In this document: in pieces, positions 26,132-38,035 of the stretch | Position numbering within the stretch: position 1 is the stretch's first letter | Layout: each line of letters begins with the position of its first letter | From: Leucobacter ruminantium | Lineage (GTDB): Bacteria; Actinomycetota; Actinomycetes; Actinomycetales; Microbacteriaceae | Direction of reading: 5' to 3' | Length of the DNA stretch: 64,000 nucleotides | Assembly (NCBI RefSeq): GCF_017565705.1 | Contig: NZ_JAGDYL010000013.1 | Location: 38,400 to 102,399, forward strand | Notes under the pieces: model-generated | What the model was told of the DNA's origin: nothing | The model's database searches: none | The model's input: only the letters and a program-made list of their open reading frames with translations | Program-made: the position numbers and the translations under genes

Positions 26132-28006
26132 ATGAGCATGGGCGGTGGCATGGGAGGCGGGCGCGGATCACGCGTCTCCGCCGGCGATGCCGAGCGCCAG
26201 CGCGAGATCAACAGCGCCGCTCCGCCCGTGCCCGATCTCGGCCGCCGCATCGCCGAGCTGTTCCGCCCCTACCGCATCCAGCTCGCGGTGATCGTCGGGC
26301 TCGTGCTGATCTCCGCCGGCCTCGGCATCCTTCCCCCGCTCATCACCGAGCGCGTCTTCGACGACGGCCTGTTCCCGCCCGACGGGTCCCCGGATCTCCC
26401 CGTGCTCGCCCGGCTCGTGGGCGCGATCGTGGCGGTCTTCCTCGTCTCCTCCGCGCTCGGCATCGTGCAGACCCTCTTCACCGCCAGGGTGGGCAACCAG
26501 GTGATGGGCGACCTGCGCGTGCGGCTCTTCTCGCACCTGCAGTCGATGGAGCTCGGCTTCTTCACCCGCACCAAGACCGGTGTCATCCAGTCGCGGTTGC
26601 AGAATGACGTCGGCGGTGTCGCGAACGTGCTCACCAACACCGTCTCGAACGTCATCGGCAACACCGTCACGGTGATCGCCGCCGCGGTCGCGATGCTGCT
26701 GCTCAGCTGGCAGCTCACGCTCGTCGCGCTCGTGCTGATGCCGGTGCTCGTCGTGGCCCAGCGCCGCGTGGGCCAGGTGCGCGCCCGCATCGCGGGCAAG
26801 ACCCAGGAGTCGCTCTCCGAGATGAGCGCCATCACGCAGGAGGCGCTGTCGGTCTCGGGCGTGCTGCTCGCGAAGACCTACTCGCGGCAGCGCGCGGAGA
26901 CCGAGCGCTACGCGTCCGAGAACCGCACCCAGATCGAGCTGCAGGTGCGGCAGACCATGAGCGGGCAGGTGTTCTTCGCGCTCGTGCAGGTGTTCCTCTC
27001 CGCGGTGCCCGCGATCGTCTACCTCGTCTCCGGCTGGCTCATCGCCCGCGCTCAGGGCCAGGGCTTCGACCCCGGCATCACGGCGGGCACGATCGTCGCC
27101 TTCACCACGGTGCAGTCTCGCCTGCTGTTCCCGCTCATGGCGCTCATGCGCATCGCGCTCGACCTGCAGACCTCGCGCGCCCTCTTCGCGCGCATCTTCG
27201 AGTACCTCGATCTCGAGCCAGCGATCACCGACGCCGAGGGGGCGAGGGATCCCTCGGACGAACCCGGCAGGGCCGGCGCGATCGAGTTCGACGAGGTCAC
27301 CTTCCGCTACCCCGACGCCGGGGCAGACGACCCGCCGACGCTCGACCGCGTCTCGTTCAGTGTGGCGCCGGGCGAGTTCGTGGCCTTCGTGGGGGCCTCC
27401 GGTTCGGGCAAGACGACGATCGGCTCGCTGATCCCTCGCCTCTACGACGCCTCCTCGGGCGTCGTGCGCTACGCCGGAGACGACGTGCGCGAACTGCGGC
27501 AGGAAGCGCTCATGGACCGCATCGGCGTGGTCACCCAGGAGCCCTACCTCTTCCACGCGACGATCGCCGAGAACCTGCGCTACGCGAGACCCGATGCGAC
27601 GCAGCAGCAGATCGAGCACGCCGCGCGGCTCGCCAACATCCACGACACGATCTCGGGTTTCGCCGACGGCTACGACACCGTGGTCGGCGAGCGCGGGTAC
27701 CGGCTCTCGGGCGGCGAGAAGCAGCGGATCGCGATCGCGCGCGTGCTGCTCAAGGATCCGCGCCTGCTCGTGCTCGACGAGGCGACGAGCGCGCTCGACA
27801 CCGTGAACGAGCGCATCGTGCAGCGCGCCCTCGATGGCGCCCGCAGCGGGCGCACCACGGTCGCGATCGCCCACCGCCTCTCCACCGTCGTCGACGCCGA
27901 CCGCATCTACGTGGTCGGCGCCGGCCGCATCCTCGAGCAGGGCACGCACGCCGAGCTGCTCGGCCTCGGCGGCGCCTACGCCGAGCTCTACGCGCAGCAG
28001 GTGTAG
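26132..28006 (+). CDS. ABC exporter, fused membrane and ATPase domains
   Basis: A 624-aa half-transporter of the MdlB/MsbA type. A Gly-rich N-terminus is followed by six membrane helices (about residues 50-340), then the nucleotide domain: Walker A GASGSGKTT, Q-loop VTQEPYLF, signature LSGGEKQ, Walker [14 protein letters not shown]-loop IAHRLS. It would function as a homodimer, since no second half-transporter is adjacent. The substrate is probably a drug or lipid, but this is not shown. Confidence 0.9.
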   Translation: MSMGGGMGGGRGSRVSAGDAERQREINSAAPPVPDLGRRIAELFRPYRIQLAVIVGLVLISAGLGILPPLITERVFDDGLFPPDGSPDLPVLARLVGAIVAVFLVSSALGIVQTLFTARVGNQVMGDLRVRLFSHLQSMELGFFTRTKTGVIQSRLQNDVGGVANVLTNTVSNVIGNTVTVIAAAVAMLLLSWQLTLVALVLMPVLVVAQRRVGQVRARIAGKTQESLSEMSAITQEALSVSGVLLAKTYSRQRAETERYASENRTQIELQVRQTMSGQVFFALVQVFLSAVPAIVYLVSGWLIARAQGQGFDPGITAGTIVAFTTVQSRLLFPLMALMRIALDLQTSRALFARIFEYLDLEPAITDAEGARDPSDEPGRAGAIEFDEVTFRYPDAGADDPPTLDRVSFSVAPGEFVAFVGASGSGKTTIGSLIPRLYDASSGVVRYAGDDVRELRQEALMDRIGVVTQEPYLFHATIAENLRYARPDATQQQIEHAARLANIHDTISGFADGYDTVVGERGYRLSGGEKQRIAIARVLLKDPRLLVLDEATSALDTVNERIVQRALDGARSGRTTVAIAHRLSTVVDADRIYVVGAGRILEQGTHAELLGLGGAYAELYAQQV

Positions 28007-28147
28007 CGCCGCCCGGGTGCGCACGGCACGCCGCGCCCCGCGGCGCCATGCTTCCGGAGCGCCATGCCGCCGAAGCGCGATGCTTCCGGAACGCCGTGCT
28101 TCCGGAGCGCCATGCCGCCGCCGCCGCATACGCTCCTACTCACTACG

Positions 28148-28211
28148 GCATCGAATTGACGCAAGCTGCTGCGTCCGCGCCGTATGGCAGCGGTTTGCGT
28201 CAAGTCGATGC
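28148..28211. repeat. 24-bp inverted repeat with 16-nt loop
   Basis: Arms at 28148-28171 and 28188-28211 match at 21 of 24 positions (core TTGACGCAA). The AT-containing arms contrast with the flanks. It resembles the isolated inverted repeat at 20385-20460 in layout but not in sequence. Confidence 0.7.
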
Positions 28212-28220
28212 GTCCCGGGC

Positions 28221-28300
28221 GGTGAACGGAGCGCCCGGGCGGCGAACGGTGCGCCCGGGCGGTGAACGGAGCGCCCGCGCGGCGAACGGTGCGCTCGGCG
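28221..28300. repeat. Four tandem 20-bp repeats
   Basis: Units at 28221, 28241, 28261 and 28281 share GGYGAACGGWGCGCCCGSGC. Units 1 and 3 (GGTGAACGGA) and units 2 and 4 (GGCGAACGGT) are more alike, so the array is really a duplicated 40-bp unit. There are no spacers, so it is not a CRISPR array. Confidence 0.8.
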
Positions 28301-28423
28301 CCGGCCGGTTCGGCGATCTCCCGCCCCTCGACCACGCGGCGTTCACCGAACTTTCGCGCGCCGAAGCACCGTAACCTGACGCTTTCTGCGGCGTCGCCGC
28401 GCAGATCCCTCGCCATACCGTGG

Positions 28424-28429
28424 AATAAT
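28424..28429 (+). promoter_or_regulatory. -10 hexamer of the aminotransferase gene (leaderless)
   Basis: AATAAT is followed by 6 nt and the GTG at 28436. An overlapping TAATCT is possible but closer (4 nt). No Shine-Dalgarno is present. Confidence 0.45.
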
Positions 28430-28435
28430 CTCCTC

Positions 28436-29662
28436 GTGCGCCCCATCACTCAGTCCAGCAAGCTCGCCGGCGTGCGCTACGACGTTCGCGGTCCGATTCT
28501 GCAGGAGGCCGAGCGCCTGGAGCGCGAGGGACACGAGATCCTGCGGCTCAACATCGGCAATCCCGCGACCTTCGGCTTCGAGGCGCCGCCCGAGATCGTC
28601 GACGCCATGCGCGCCGGCCTGCCGTACGCGCAGGGATACAGCGACTCGCGGGGCATCCTCTCGGCGCGCGAGGCGGTCGCCGAGCACTACACCGGCCTGG
28701 GCGTCGCAGACATCTCGCCGGATGACGTGCTCATCGGCAACGGGGTGAGCGAACTGATCTCGCTCGTGCTGCAGGCGCTCATCACCCCGGGCGACGAGGT
28801 GCTGATTCCCGCTCCCGACTATCCGCTGTGGACCGCGCAGGTGACGCTGTCGGGCGGGCACGCGGTGCACTATCCCTGCGATGAGCAGAACGGATGGATG
28901 CCCGACCTCGAGGCCATCGAGCAACTGGTGACCGAGCGCACCAAGGGCATCGTGCTCATCAACCCGAACAACCCGACGGGCGCCGTCTATTCGCCCGAGC
29001 TCGTGAGCGGCTTCGCCGCGCTCGCCGAGCGCCACGGCCTCGTGCTCATGGCGGACGAGATCTACGACCACATCCTGTACGACGGCGCGAAGCACGAGCA
29101 CGCGGCGCTGCACACGCGCGACACTCTGTGCCTCACCTTCAGCGGGCTGTCGAAGATCCAGAGGGTCGCGGGCTACCGTGCGGGATGGGTGGTCGCCTCG
29201 GGCGATCGCGGGCTCGCGAGCGACTTCCTCGAGGGCCTGACGCTGCTCGCGAACATGCGGATGTGCTCGAATGTGCCGGCGCAGTTCGCGATCCCTGCCG
29301 CGCTGTCGAGCGCCTCGAACTGGTCGGGGGTCGCCGAGCTGTGCGCCCCCGGCGGGCGGTTCTGCGACCAGCGCGACACTGCGCATCGCCTGCTCTCGGA
29401 GATCCCGGGGGTGAGCTGCGAGCTGCCCGGGGGCGCGATGTACCTGTTCCCGAGGCTCGACCCCGAGCGCTACGACATCCACGACGACCAGCACTTCGTC
29501 ATCCAGCTGATGCGCGCGACCCGCGTCATGATCACGAACGGCCGCGGTTTCAACCTGCCCACCCCGGATCACGTGCGTTTCGTGACGCTGCCGAGCGTCG
29601 AGATGCTGACCGAGGCGATCGGGCGCATCGCCGAATACCTCGAAGGGGTGCGGATCGATTGA
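28436..29662 (+). CDS. Class I/II aminotransferase (AlaA-like)
   Basis: A 408-aa PLP-dependent aminotransferase. SGLSKIQRVAGYRAGW holds the PLP lysine, INPNNPTGAVYS is the substrate-carboxylate loop, and MADEIYDHILYD carries the PLP-ring aspartate and tyrosine. The pattern resembles alanine:2-oxoglutarate transaminases AlaA/AlaT. The GTG start at 28436 is set by a leaderless promoter; longer frames run through repeats. It overlaps rlmH by 4 nt. Confidence 0.9.
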   Translation: MRPITQSSKLAGVRYDVRGPILQEAERLEREGHEILRLNIGNPATFGFEAPPEIVDAMRAGLPYAQGYSDSRGILSAREAVAEHYTGLGVADISPDDVLIGNGVSELISLVLQALITPGDEVLIPAPDYPLWTAQVTLSGGHAVHYPCDEQNGWMPDLEAIEQLVTERTKGIVLINPNNPTGAVYSPELVSGFAALAERHGLVLMADEIYDHILYDGAKHEHAALHTRDTLCLTFSGLSKIQRVAGYRAGWVVASGDRGLASDFLEGLTLLANMRMCSNVPAQFAIPAALSSASNWSGVAELCAPGGRFCDQRDTAHRLLSEIPGVSCELPGGAMYLFPRLDPERYDIHDDQHFVIQLMRATRVMITNGRGFNLPTPDHVRFVTLPSVEMLTEAIGRIAEYLEGVRID

Positions 29663-30117
29663 GCGTGCGCATCCTCGCGGTCGGCAAGAAGCATGAGAAG
29701 TGGGTGCTCGACGGCATCGACCGCTACGAGAAGCGCCTCCGCAAGCCGTTCGACGTCACCTGGCTGCTGCTGCCGCACTCCTCGCGTGAGGGCGAGGCGG
29801 CGCGCGCCGAGGAGTCCGAGCGCATTCTCGCGAAGGTCGACCGCGACACGTTCCTCGTGCTGCTCGATGAGCGCGGACGCAACGTCGACTCGCCGGCCCT
29901 CGCGGCGCAGCTGCGCGGCGCCTTCGACGCCGGGCGCCCGGTGACGGTCGTGATCGGCGGCGCCTACGGCGTCGACGACCGGGTGCGGCAGCGCGCCGAC
30001 TTCGTGTGGAGCCTGTCGAAGCTCGTGTTCCCGCACCAGCTCGTGCGGCTGATCCTCGCCGAGCAGCTGTACCGCGCTCAGGAGATCGCGGCGGGGCGCC
30101 CCTACCACCACGTGTAG
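29659..30117 (+). CDS. rlmH: 23S rRNA pseudouridine-1915 N3-methyltransferase
   Basis: A 152-aa SPOUT methyltransferase that modifies helix 69 of 23S rRNA. Seen are RILAVGKKHEKWV at the start, the SAM-binding knot VIGGAYGVDDRV and the C-terminal SLSKLVFPHQLVRLILAEQLYRA and YHHV, which are diagnostic. The TTG at 29659 overlaps the aminotransferase stop (TTGA); a GTG two codons later is the alternative. Confidence 0.95.
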   Translation: MSVRILAVGKKHEKWVLDGIDRYEKRLRKPFDVTWLLLPHSSREGEAARAEESERILAKVDRDTFLVLLDERGRNVDSPALAAQLRGAFDAGRPVTVVIGGAYGVDDRVRQRADFVWSLSKLVFPHQLVRLILAEQLYRAQEIAAGRPYHHV

Positions 30118-30210
30118 GCCTGACGCCTCGCGTGATGCGCCGAGATGCGCGTAGCCTGGATGGCGCGCGCCCCGCACCGCGCGGGGCCTCCAACGAAGGA
30201 GCGGCACTCA

Positions 30211-32460
30211 GTGCATCAGAGAAAACAACCATTCGGCCTCCGGCTGGCGATCGGGGCGGCCGTCACCGGCCTCTTCCTGCTCGTCGCGGGAGCACCAGCG
30301 CAGGCGGCGCCCCACAGCGCCCCCGTCGCGGCGTCGCCCGAGCGGGCGGTATCGTCCGGCCCCGCGAAGACCGCCGACCTCGGCGGCAAGAAGTTCGTCA
30401 TCGCGACCGATACGACGTTCGCGCCGTTCGAGTTCCGCGAGGGCGGCGAGCTCGTCGGCATCGACATGGACCTGCTGAACGCGATCGCCGAGAAGCAGAA
30501 CTTCGAGGTCGAGGTGCAGTCCCTCGGCTTCCAGGCCGCCGTCTCGGCCGTCACCTCGGGTCAGGCGGACGGCGTGATCGCGGGCATGTCGATCACCGAC
30601 GAGCGCAAGCAGACCTTCGACTTCTCGGATCCCTACTTCGATTCCGGCATCCAGATGGCGGTCGCCGAGAACAGCGACGTGAAGGGCTACGAGGATCTGA
30701 AGGGCAAGACGGTCGTCGCCAAGGGCGGCTCGGAGGGGGAGTCCGAGGCGAAGAAGCTCGCCGAGGAGTACGACTTCACCGTCAAGGCGCTCGACCAGTC
30801 GACGAGCCTCATCGAGTCGGTGAAGAACGGCTCGGCAGCCGCGGTCTTCGACGACTACCCGGTGCTGAAGTACGGCATCGCGCAGGGCAACGGCCTCAAG
30901 GTCGTGACCGACAAGATCCCCGGCGGCCAGTACGGCTTCGCGGTGGCGAAGGGACAGAACGCCGATCTGCTCGGAGCCTTCGACGAGGGACTCGCCGAGC
31001 TCAAGGCCGACGGCACCTACGACGAGATCCTCGCGAAGTATCTCGGTGAGGACGACGCCTCGGAGGGCGCGAAGGGCGAGGCGCCCGAGGCTCTGGATCT
31101 CGGCGGCAAGAAGTTCACGATCGCCACCGACACGACGTTCGCGCCGTTCGAGTTCCGCAAGGGCGGCGAGCTCGTCGGCATCGACATGGACATCCTGAAC
31201 CACATCGCCGAGGAGGAGAACTTCCAGGTCGACATCCAGTCGCTCGGCTTCCAGGCCGCGGTCTCGGCGGTGACGTCCGGTCAGGCGGACGGCGTGATCG
31301 CGGGCATGTCGATCACCGACGAGCGCAAGCAGACGTTCGACTTCTCGGATCCCTACTTCGATTCCGGCGTGCAGATGGCGGTCCCCGAGAACAGCGACGT
31401 GAAGGGTTACGAGGACCTCGCCGGTCAGACGGTCGTCGCGAAGGGCGGCTCCGAGGGCGAGGCGGAGGCGAAGAAGCTGGCCGAGGAGTACGACTTCACC
31501 GTCAAGGCGCTCGACCAGTCGACGAGCCTCATCGAGTCGGTGAAGAACGGCTCGGCCGCCGCGGTCTTCGACGACTACCCGGTGCTCGCCTACGGCATCG
31601 AGCAGGGCAACGGCCTGAAGGTCGTGACCGACAAGATCCCGGGCGGCCAGTACGGCTTCGCGGTGGCGAAGGGGCAGAACGCCGACCTGCTCGAGGCGTT
31701 CAACAACGGCCTCGCGCGCATGCAGGCCGACGGCACCTACGACAAGATCCTCGCGAGCTACCTCGGGGAGGGCGCATCGGGGTCAGGGGGCGGTGAGCCC
31801 GCCGCGAAGCCCGGGTTCTTCCAGCTGCTCACCGACTCGATGCCCGCGCTCGGACAGGGCCTCTGGAACACCGTCCGCATCACGGTGACGTCGTTCGTCA
31901 TCGCGCTCGCGCTCGGTCTCGTCTTCGGCTTCATGAAGATCTCGACCTCCCGCATTCTGCGAGGGATCGCGTCGACCTTCGTCGCGATCTTCCGCGGCAC
32001 GCCGGTGCTCGTGTGGGCGTTCCTGTTCTACTTCGGCCTGCCGCAGCTCACCGGAGCGACCGGCAACATCTTCTGGGCCGGCGTCGCGACGCTCGCGCTG
32101 AACGCCGGCGCGTACCTCACCGAGATCGTGCGCGGCGGCCTGCAGGCCGTCGACCCGGGCCAGATGGAGGCGGCCCGTTCGCTCGGCCTCGGCTGGGGCA
32201 AGTCGATGCAGCGCGTGGTGGTGCCGCAGGCGGTGAAGATCTCGACGCCGGCGATCATCAACCAGTTCGTGATCACGCTGAAGGACTCGTCGCTGCTGCT
32301 CACCATCGGCTACGCCGAGCTGCTCTACCAGGCGCAGCAGATCTACGCGGCCAACTACCGCACGACCGAGATGCTCATCATCGTGGGCATCATGTACTTC
32401 GTGGTGATCACCCTGCTGACCTGGGTGGCCAACATCGTGGATAAGAAGGTGAACAAGTGA
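30211..32460 (+). CDS. Polar amino-acid ABC importer: tandem binding domains fused to permease
   Basis: A 749-aa GlnP-type fusion. It has a signal sequence (residues 1-33, ending APAQA), family 3 binding domain 1 (56-280), a 15-residue acidic linker, domain 2 (296-520), a Gly/Ser linker and a permease of the HEAA type (about 533-749) with five or so membrane segments and the loop [18 protein letters not shown] count 24 differences between the two binding domains over 225 residues. The GTG at 30211 follows GAAGGAG. It pairs with the downstream ATPase. The ligand is probably Glu, Gln or a related amino acid. Confidence 0.92.
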   Translation: MHQRKQPFGLRLAIGAAVTGLFLLVAGAPAQAAPHSAPVAASPERAVSSGPAKTADLGGKKFVIATDTTFAPFEFREGGELVGIDMDLLNAIAEKQNFEVEVQSLGFQAAVSAVTSGQADGVIAGMSITDERKQTFDFSDPYFDSGIQMAVAENSDVKGYEDLKGKTVVAKGGSEGESEAKKLAEEYDFTVKALDQSTSLIESVKNGSAAAVFDDYPVLKYGIAQGNGLKVVTDKIPGGQYGFAVAKGQNADLLGAFDEGLAELKADGTYDEILAKYLGEDDASEGAKGEAPEALDLGGKKFTIATDTTFAPFEFRKGGELVGIDMDILNHIAEEENFQVDIQSLGFQAAVSAVTSGQADGVIAGMSITDERKQTFDFSDPYFDSGVQMAVPENSDVKGYEDLAGQTVVAKGGSEGEAEAKKLAEEYDFTVKALDQSTSLIESVKNGSAAAVFDDYPVLAYGIEQGNGLKVVTDKIPGGQYGFAVAKGQNADLLEAFNNGLARMQADGTYDKILASYLGEGASGSGGGEPAAKPGFFQLLTDSMPALGQGLWNTVRITVTSFVIALALGLVFGFMKISTSRILRGIASTFVAIFRGTPVLVWAFLFYFGLPQLTGATGNIFWAGVATLALNAGAYLTEIVRGGLQAVDPGQMEAARSLGLGWGKSMQRVVVPQAVKISTPAIINQFVITLKDSSLLLTIGYAELLYQAQQIYAANYRTTEMLIIVGIMYFVVITLLTWVANIVDKKVNK
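30376..31050 (+). repeat. Internal duplication, copy 1 (binding domain 1)
   Basis: A 675-nt segment that recurs exactly 720 nt downstream (31096-31770). Long stretches are identical at DNA level, for example around the region coding [18 protein letters not shown]. It encodes residues 56-280 of the fusion importer. Confidence 0.9.
31096..31770 (+). repeat. Internal duplication, copy 2 (binding domain 2)
   Basis: The second copy of the 675-nt segment, in direct orientation and in frame, separated from copy 1 by 45 nt encoding an acidic linker. Changes concentrate in the first 40 and last 30 codons. Confidence 0.9.
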
Positions 32461-33230
32461 GCAAGAATCTCACCTCCGGAACGGTCCCCGTCGTCGTCGA
32501 CGGCGCGGGGATCGTCGTCAGCGGTCTGCGCAAGGCGTTCGGGTCGAACGAGGTGCTCAAGGGCATCGACCTCCAGATCGCCCCGGGCGAGATCGTCTCG
32601 CTCATCGGCCCCTCGGGCTCGGGCAAGTCGACGATCCTGCGCTGCCTGAACAAGCTCGAGGTGCCGACCGCGGGAACGGTCGTGGTGAACGGCTACGACA
32701 TCATGGACCCGAAGGTCGACATCAACGAGGTGCGCAGGCACGTCGGCATGGTGTTCCAGCACTTCAACCTCTTCCCCAACATGTCGGTCGTCGAGAACGT
32801 GATGCTCGCGCCGGTCGAGACGGGCAAGCGCTCGAAGCAGGAGGCGCGCAAGCAGGCGCTCGCCCTGCTGCGCCGCGTCGGCCTCGAGGAGAAGGCCGAC
32901 GCGCGGCCTTCGCAGCTCTCGGGCGGGCAGAAGCAGCGCGTCGCGATCGCCCGCGCGCTCGCGATGGAGCCCGCGATCATGCTGTTCGACGAGGCGACCT
33001 CGGCCCTCGACCCCGAGATGGTGGGCGAGGTGCTCGAGGTGATCCGCGAGCTCGCGAAGACCGGCATCACGATGGTGCTCGTGACGCACGAGATGGGCTT
33101 CGCCCGCGAGGTGTGCGACAAGGTCGTGTTCCTCGCCGACGGCGTCGTCTGCGAGGAGGGCGATCCGGAACAGGTCTTCGGGAATCCGCAGACGCCCCGT
33201 CTCCAGGAGTTCCTGAGCAAGGTGCTCTGA
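32457..33230 (+). CDS. glnQ: Polar amino-acid ABC transporter ATP-binding protein (GlnQ-like)
   Basis: A 257-aa single-domain ATPase: Walker [11 protein letters not shown]-loop FQHFNLF, signature LSGGQKQR, Walker [14 protein letters not shown]-loop VTHEM. The GTG start overlaps the stop of the fusion permease (GTGA), so the two are co-translated and form one importer. A strong hairpin follows 45 nt after the stop. Confidence 0.92.
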   Translation: MSKNLTSGTVPVVVDGAGIVVSGLRKAFGSNEVLKGIDLQIAPGEIVSLIGPSGSGKSTILRCLNKLEVPTAGTVVVNGYDIMDPKVDINEVRRHVGMVFQHFNLFPNMSVVENVMLAPVETGKRSKQEARKQALALLRRVGLEEKADARPSQLSGGQKQRVAIARALAMEPAIMLFDEATSALDPEMVGEVLEVIRELAKTGITMVLVTHEMGFAREVCDKVVFLADGVVCEEGDPEQVFGNPQTPRLQEFLSKVL

Positions 33231-33274
33231 CCGGGGCGCCCGGCCCTGGCGCCCGGGGCGCACCGGCCCGTATC

Positions 33275-33322
33275 GGACGGTCCCGCTCGCGATGCTGTCG
33301 CGAGCGGGACCGTCCGTGTTTG
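33275..33322 (+). terminator. Rho-independent terminator after glnQ
   Basis: A perfect 18-bp stem (33275-33292 with 33298-33315, GGACGGTCCCGCTCGCGA) around a 5-nt loop is followed by GTGTTTGT. It ends the importer operon and insulates the next leaderless gene. Confidence 0.85.
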
Positions 33323-33336
33323 TCTGAGGTTGCCGT

Positions 33337-33342
33337 TACCCT
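33337..33342 (+). promoter_or_regulatory. -10 hexamer of the small hypothetical gene (leaderless)
   Basis: TACCCT is followed by 6 nt and the ATG at 33349. No Shine-Dalgarno is visible. The hexamer begins 22 nt after the terminator stem ends. Confidence 0.45.
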
Positions 33343-33348
33343 TCCCGC

Positions 33349-33693
33349 ATGAACCCCTTCCGACTCCCGGCGCGCACGCGCACGGCCCCCGCGAGGCGCG
33401 ATGACGCGCCTGCCGCGGTGGCGGTGCCGTGGCGGGTGGTGCGGCGCGCGGAGAGCGGGATGGTCGAGGTGGAGAACCTCGGAGACGGCCCGCTGCACTC
33501 GGTGCGGTTCGCACTCGCGGGCAACGGCCTGCTGGGCCTGTCGCTGCCGTGCACCGTGCTGCCCGGCGAGCGCCTCAGCGTTCTCGTGCGGGGGCGCGAC
33601 GCTGAGCAGGCTCGGGCGAGCGCCGATGCGATGCTGGTGCTGCGCTGGTTCCAGCCCGACGGAGAGGAGCTGCTGTGGCCGATAGCGCTCTAG
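33349..33693 (+). CDS. Hypothetical protein
   Basis: A 114-aa protein I do not recognise. It has a basic N-terminus of about 20 residues, then a strand-rich core (VPWRVVRRAESGMVEVENLGD, LPGERLSVLVRG, VLRWFQPDGEELLWPIAL) that could be an Ig-like or beta-sandwich fold. No signal peptide or membrane segment is present. Leaderless promoter spacing and the isolated position support a real single-gene unit. Confidence 0.65.
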   Translation: MNPFRLPARTRTAPARRDDAPAAVAVPWRVVRRAESGMVEVENLGDGPLHSVRFALAGNGLLGLSLPCTVLPGERLSVLVRGRDAEQARASADAMLVLRWFQPDGEELLWPIAL

Positions 33694-33770
33694 AACGAGG
33701 CCCTCCGCGCGCTACGCGCGACACGCCGGGGCGCGCACGGTGGAGAAATGATTTTCCGCATCCTGTGCCC

Positions 33771-33779
33771 TGTGGATAA
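33771..33779 (-). promoter_or_regulatory. DnaA box
   Basis: TGTGGATAA is the exact complement of the consensus DnaA box TTATCCACA. DnaA control of ribonucleotide reductase genes is established in E. coli. A single perfect box with two weaker relatives upstream of nrdH suggests a similar link here. Confidence 0.5.
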
Positions 33780-33867
33780 CTCACGGGAAGCGCGGAACCG
33801 CGCCCTTCGTTCTCCCCAGGGAGGAGATCGCGGCGGTGAAAAGTCGGTGGAAAACTACATTGCTGTA

Positions 33868-33915
33868 ACTACATCATGTTGTGGTCGGCCTCGGTGTGGT
33901 TCACTAGATGTTGTG
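33868..33915. promoter_or_regulatory. Pair of NrdR boxes
   Basis: ACTACATCATGTTGTG (33868-33883) and TTCACTAGATGTTGTG (33900-33915) resemble the 16-bp NrdR palindrome. Their starts are 32 bp apart, about three helical turns, which is the usual arrangement for NrdR repression. The second box lies at the -35 region of the TAGACT promoter. A weaker third relative begins at 33854. Confidence 0.7.
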
Positions 33916-33956
33916 CCTCGGACGAGGTAGACTGGTTTCAGGAAGAGGGGCGTGAA

Positions 33957-34193
33957 ATGGCCATCACGGTATACACCAAGCCGTCGTGCGTGCAGTGCAC
34001 TGCGACCTACCGAGCTCTCGACAGCAAGGGGATCGAGTACAACGTGCTCGACCTGTCGCAGGACGAGGCAGCGCTGGAGACGGTGAAGGGACTCGGCTAC
34101 CTGCAGGCTCCTGTGGTGGTGACCGACGACGAGCACTGGTCGGGCTTCCGTCCCGACAAGATCTCGGAGCTCGCCGGCCGTCTCGCCGACTGA
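33957..34193 (+). CDS. nrdH: Glutaredoxin-like protein NrdH
   Basis: A 78-aa thioredoxin-fold reductant of class Ib ribonucleotide reductase. The active site is C11-V-Q-C14, and the C-terminal half has the NrdH-typical APVVV and WSGFRPDKI. The ATG at 33957 follows AGAGGGG. It heads the nrdHIEF operon and passes electrons to NrdE. Confidence 0.95.
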   Translation: MAITVYTKPSCVQCTATYRALDSKGIEYNVLDLSQDEAALETVKGLGYLQAPVVVTDDEHWSGFRPDKISELAGRLAD

Positions 34194-34200
34194 CGAACGC

Positions 34201-34257
34201 GGCCCGCGGATGCTCGCGAGGGGCATGATCCCTCTCCACGAGCTCGCGGGCCTTTCC
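34201..34257 (+). terminator. Long imperfect stem-loop between nrdH and nrdI
   Basis: GGCCCGCG (34201-34208) pairs with CGCGGGCC (34245-34252). Inside, GCTCG/CGAGC and GAGGG/CCCTC extend the stem. CTTTCC follows. It could act as a partial terminator or RNA-processing site that lets nrdH be made in excess over nrdIEF. Confidence 0.5.
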
Positions 34258-34285
34258 GTTATCGGAGCATGAGGAGGGGAGCGCA

Positions 34286-34698
34286 GTGCCTGACCTGGTG
34301 TACTTCTCCAGCGTTTCGGGTAACACGCACCGCTTCGTCGAGAAGCTGGGGCGACCCGCGCTCAGGATCCCTCTCCACGCGAAGGACGAGCCGCTCGTCG
34401 TGACCGAGCCCTTCGTGCTCCTCGTCCCCACCTACGGGGGCGGCCCCGAGACCAGGGCCGTTCCCAAACAGGTCATCCGCTTCCTCAACGACGAACGCAA
34501 TCGTTCGCAGCTGCGGGGAGTGATCGCAGCGGGCAACACCAATTTCGGCGAGGCCTATGGGATCGCGGGTGACATCATCGCCCGGAAGTGCCAGGTGCCC
34601 TTCCTCTATCGATTCGAACTCTTTGGAACCCCCGACGACGTCACAGCCGTCAGAGAAGGATTGGACCAGTTTTGGGCTCAGCAACGAACACCGCAGTG

Positions 34699-34699
<1 letters not shown>
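34286..34699 (+). CDS. nrdI: Ribonucleotide reductase assembly flavodoxin NrdI
   Basis: A 137-aa flavodoxin-like protein that supplies the oxidant for assembling the dimanganese-tyrosyl cofactor of NrdF. It has the FMN loop [13 protein letters not shown], the PTYGGG loop and [14 protein letters not shown]. The GTG start follows GAGGAGGGG. Its stop overlaps the proposed nrdE ATG. Confidence 0.95.
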
Positions 34700-37900
<3,201 letters not shown>

Positions 37901-37940
37901 GAGTCAGATTGTGCCGCTAGCCCGAAAGGGCTGATGCGAG

Positions 37941-37978
37941 GCCCGGACCTGCAGGTTTCTGCAGGTCCGGGCCTTTTT
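37941..37978 (+). terminator. Rho-independent terminator after nrdF
   Basis: A perfect 13-bp stem (37941-37953 and 37960-37972, GCCCGGACCTGCA) with loop GGTTTC is followed by CTTTTT. It ends the nrd operon and marks the last clearly chromosomal feature. It is a candidate region for the left attachment site. Confidence 0.92.
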
Positions 37979-38035
37979 CGTGCCTCTTCCAAACGGACAG
38001 AGGAGGCCGAAGATGAACGTCAGTATCCACTCAGT

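Larger units (their letters stand above)
28007..28435. other. Repeat-rich intergenic region without a gene
   Basis: Several frames are open across these 429 bp only because they are GC-rich tandem repeats. Three copies of TGCTTCCGGA (28049-28058, 28081-28090, 28097-28106), a large inverted repeat and a 4 x 20-bp tandem repeat (both listed separately) fill it. The promoter of the aminotransferase is at its right end. Confidence 0.7.
33694..33956 (+). promoter_or_regulatory. nrd operon control region
   Basis: These 263 bp before nrdH are AT-richer than the surroundings. They hold a DnaA box, two more GGTGGARAA-type sites (33739 and 33846), two NrdR-box-like sites and a -10 TAGACT at 33928-33933, about 24 bp before the ATG. 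No gene is seen. Confidence 0.6.

Noticed and set aside
28221..28300. CRISPR array
   Set aside because: Four contiguous 20-bp units with no spacers and no cas genes nearby.
28048..28374. 108-codon gene in the repeat region before the aminotransferase
   Set aside because: The frame is open only because it consists of GC-rich repeats; it repeats the same residues in step with the 20-bp units and has no ribosome site.
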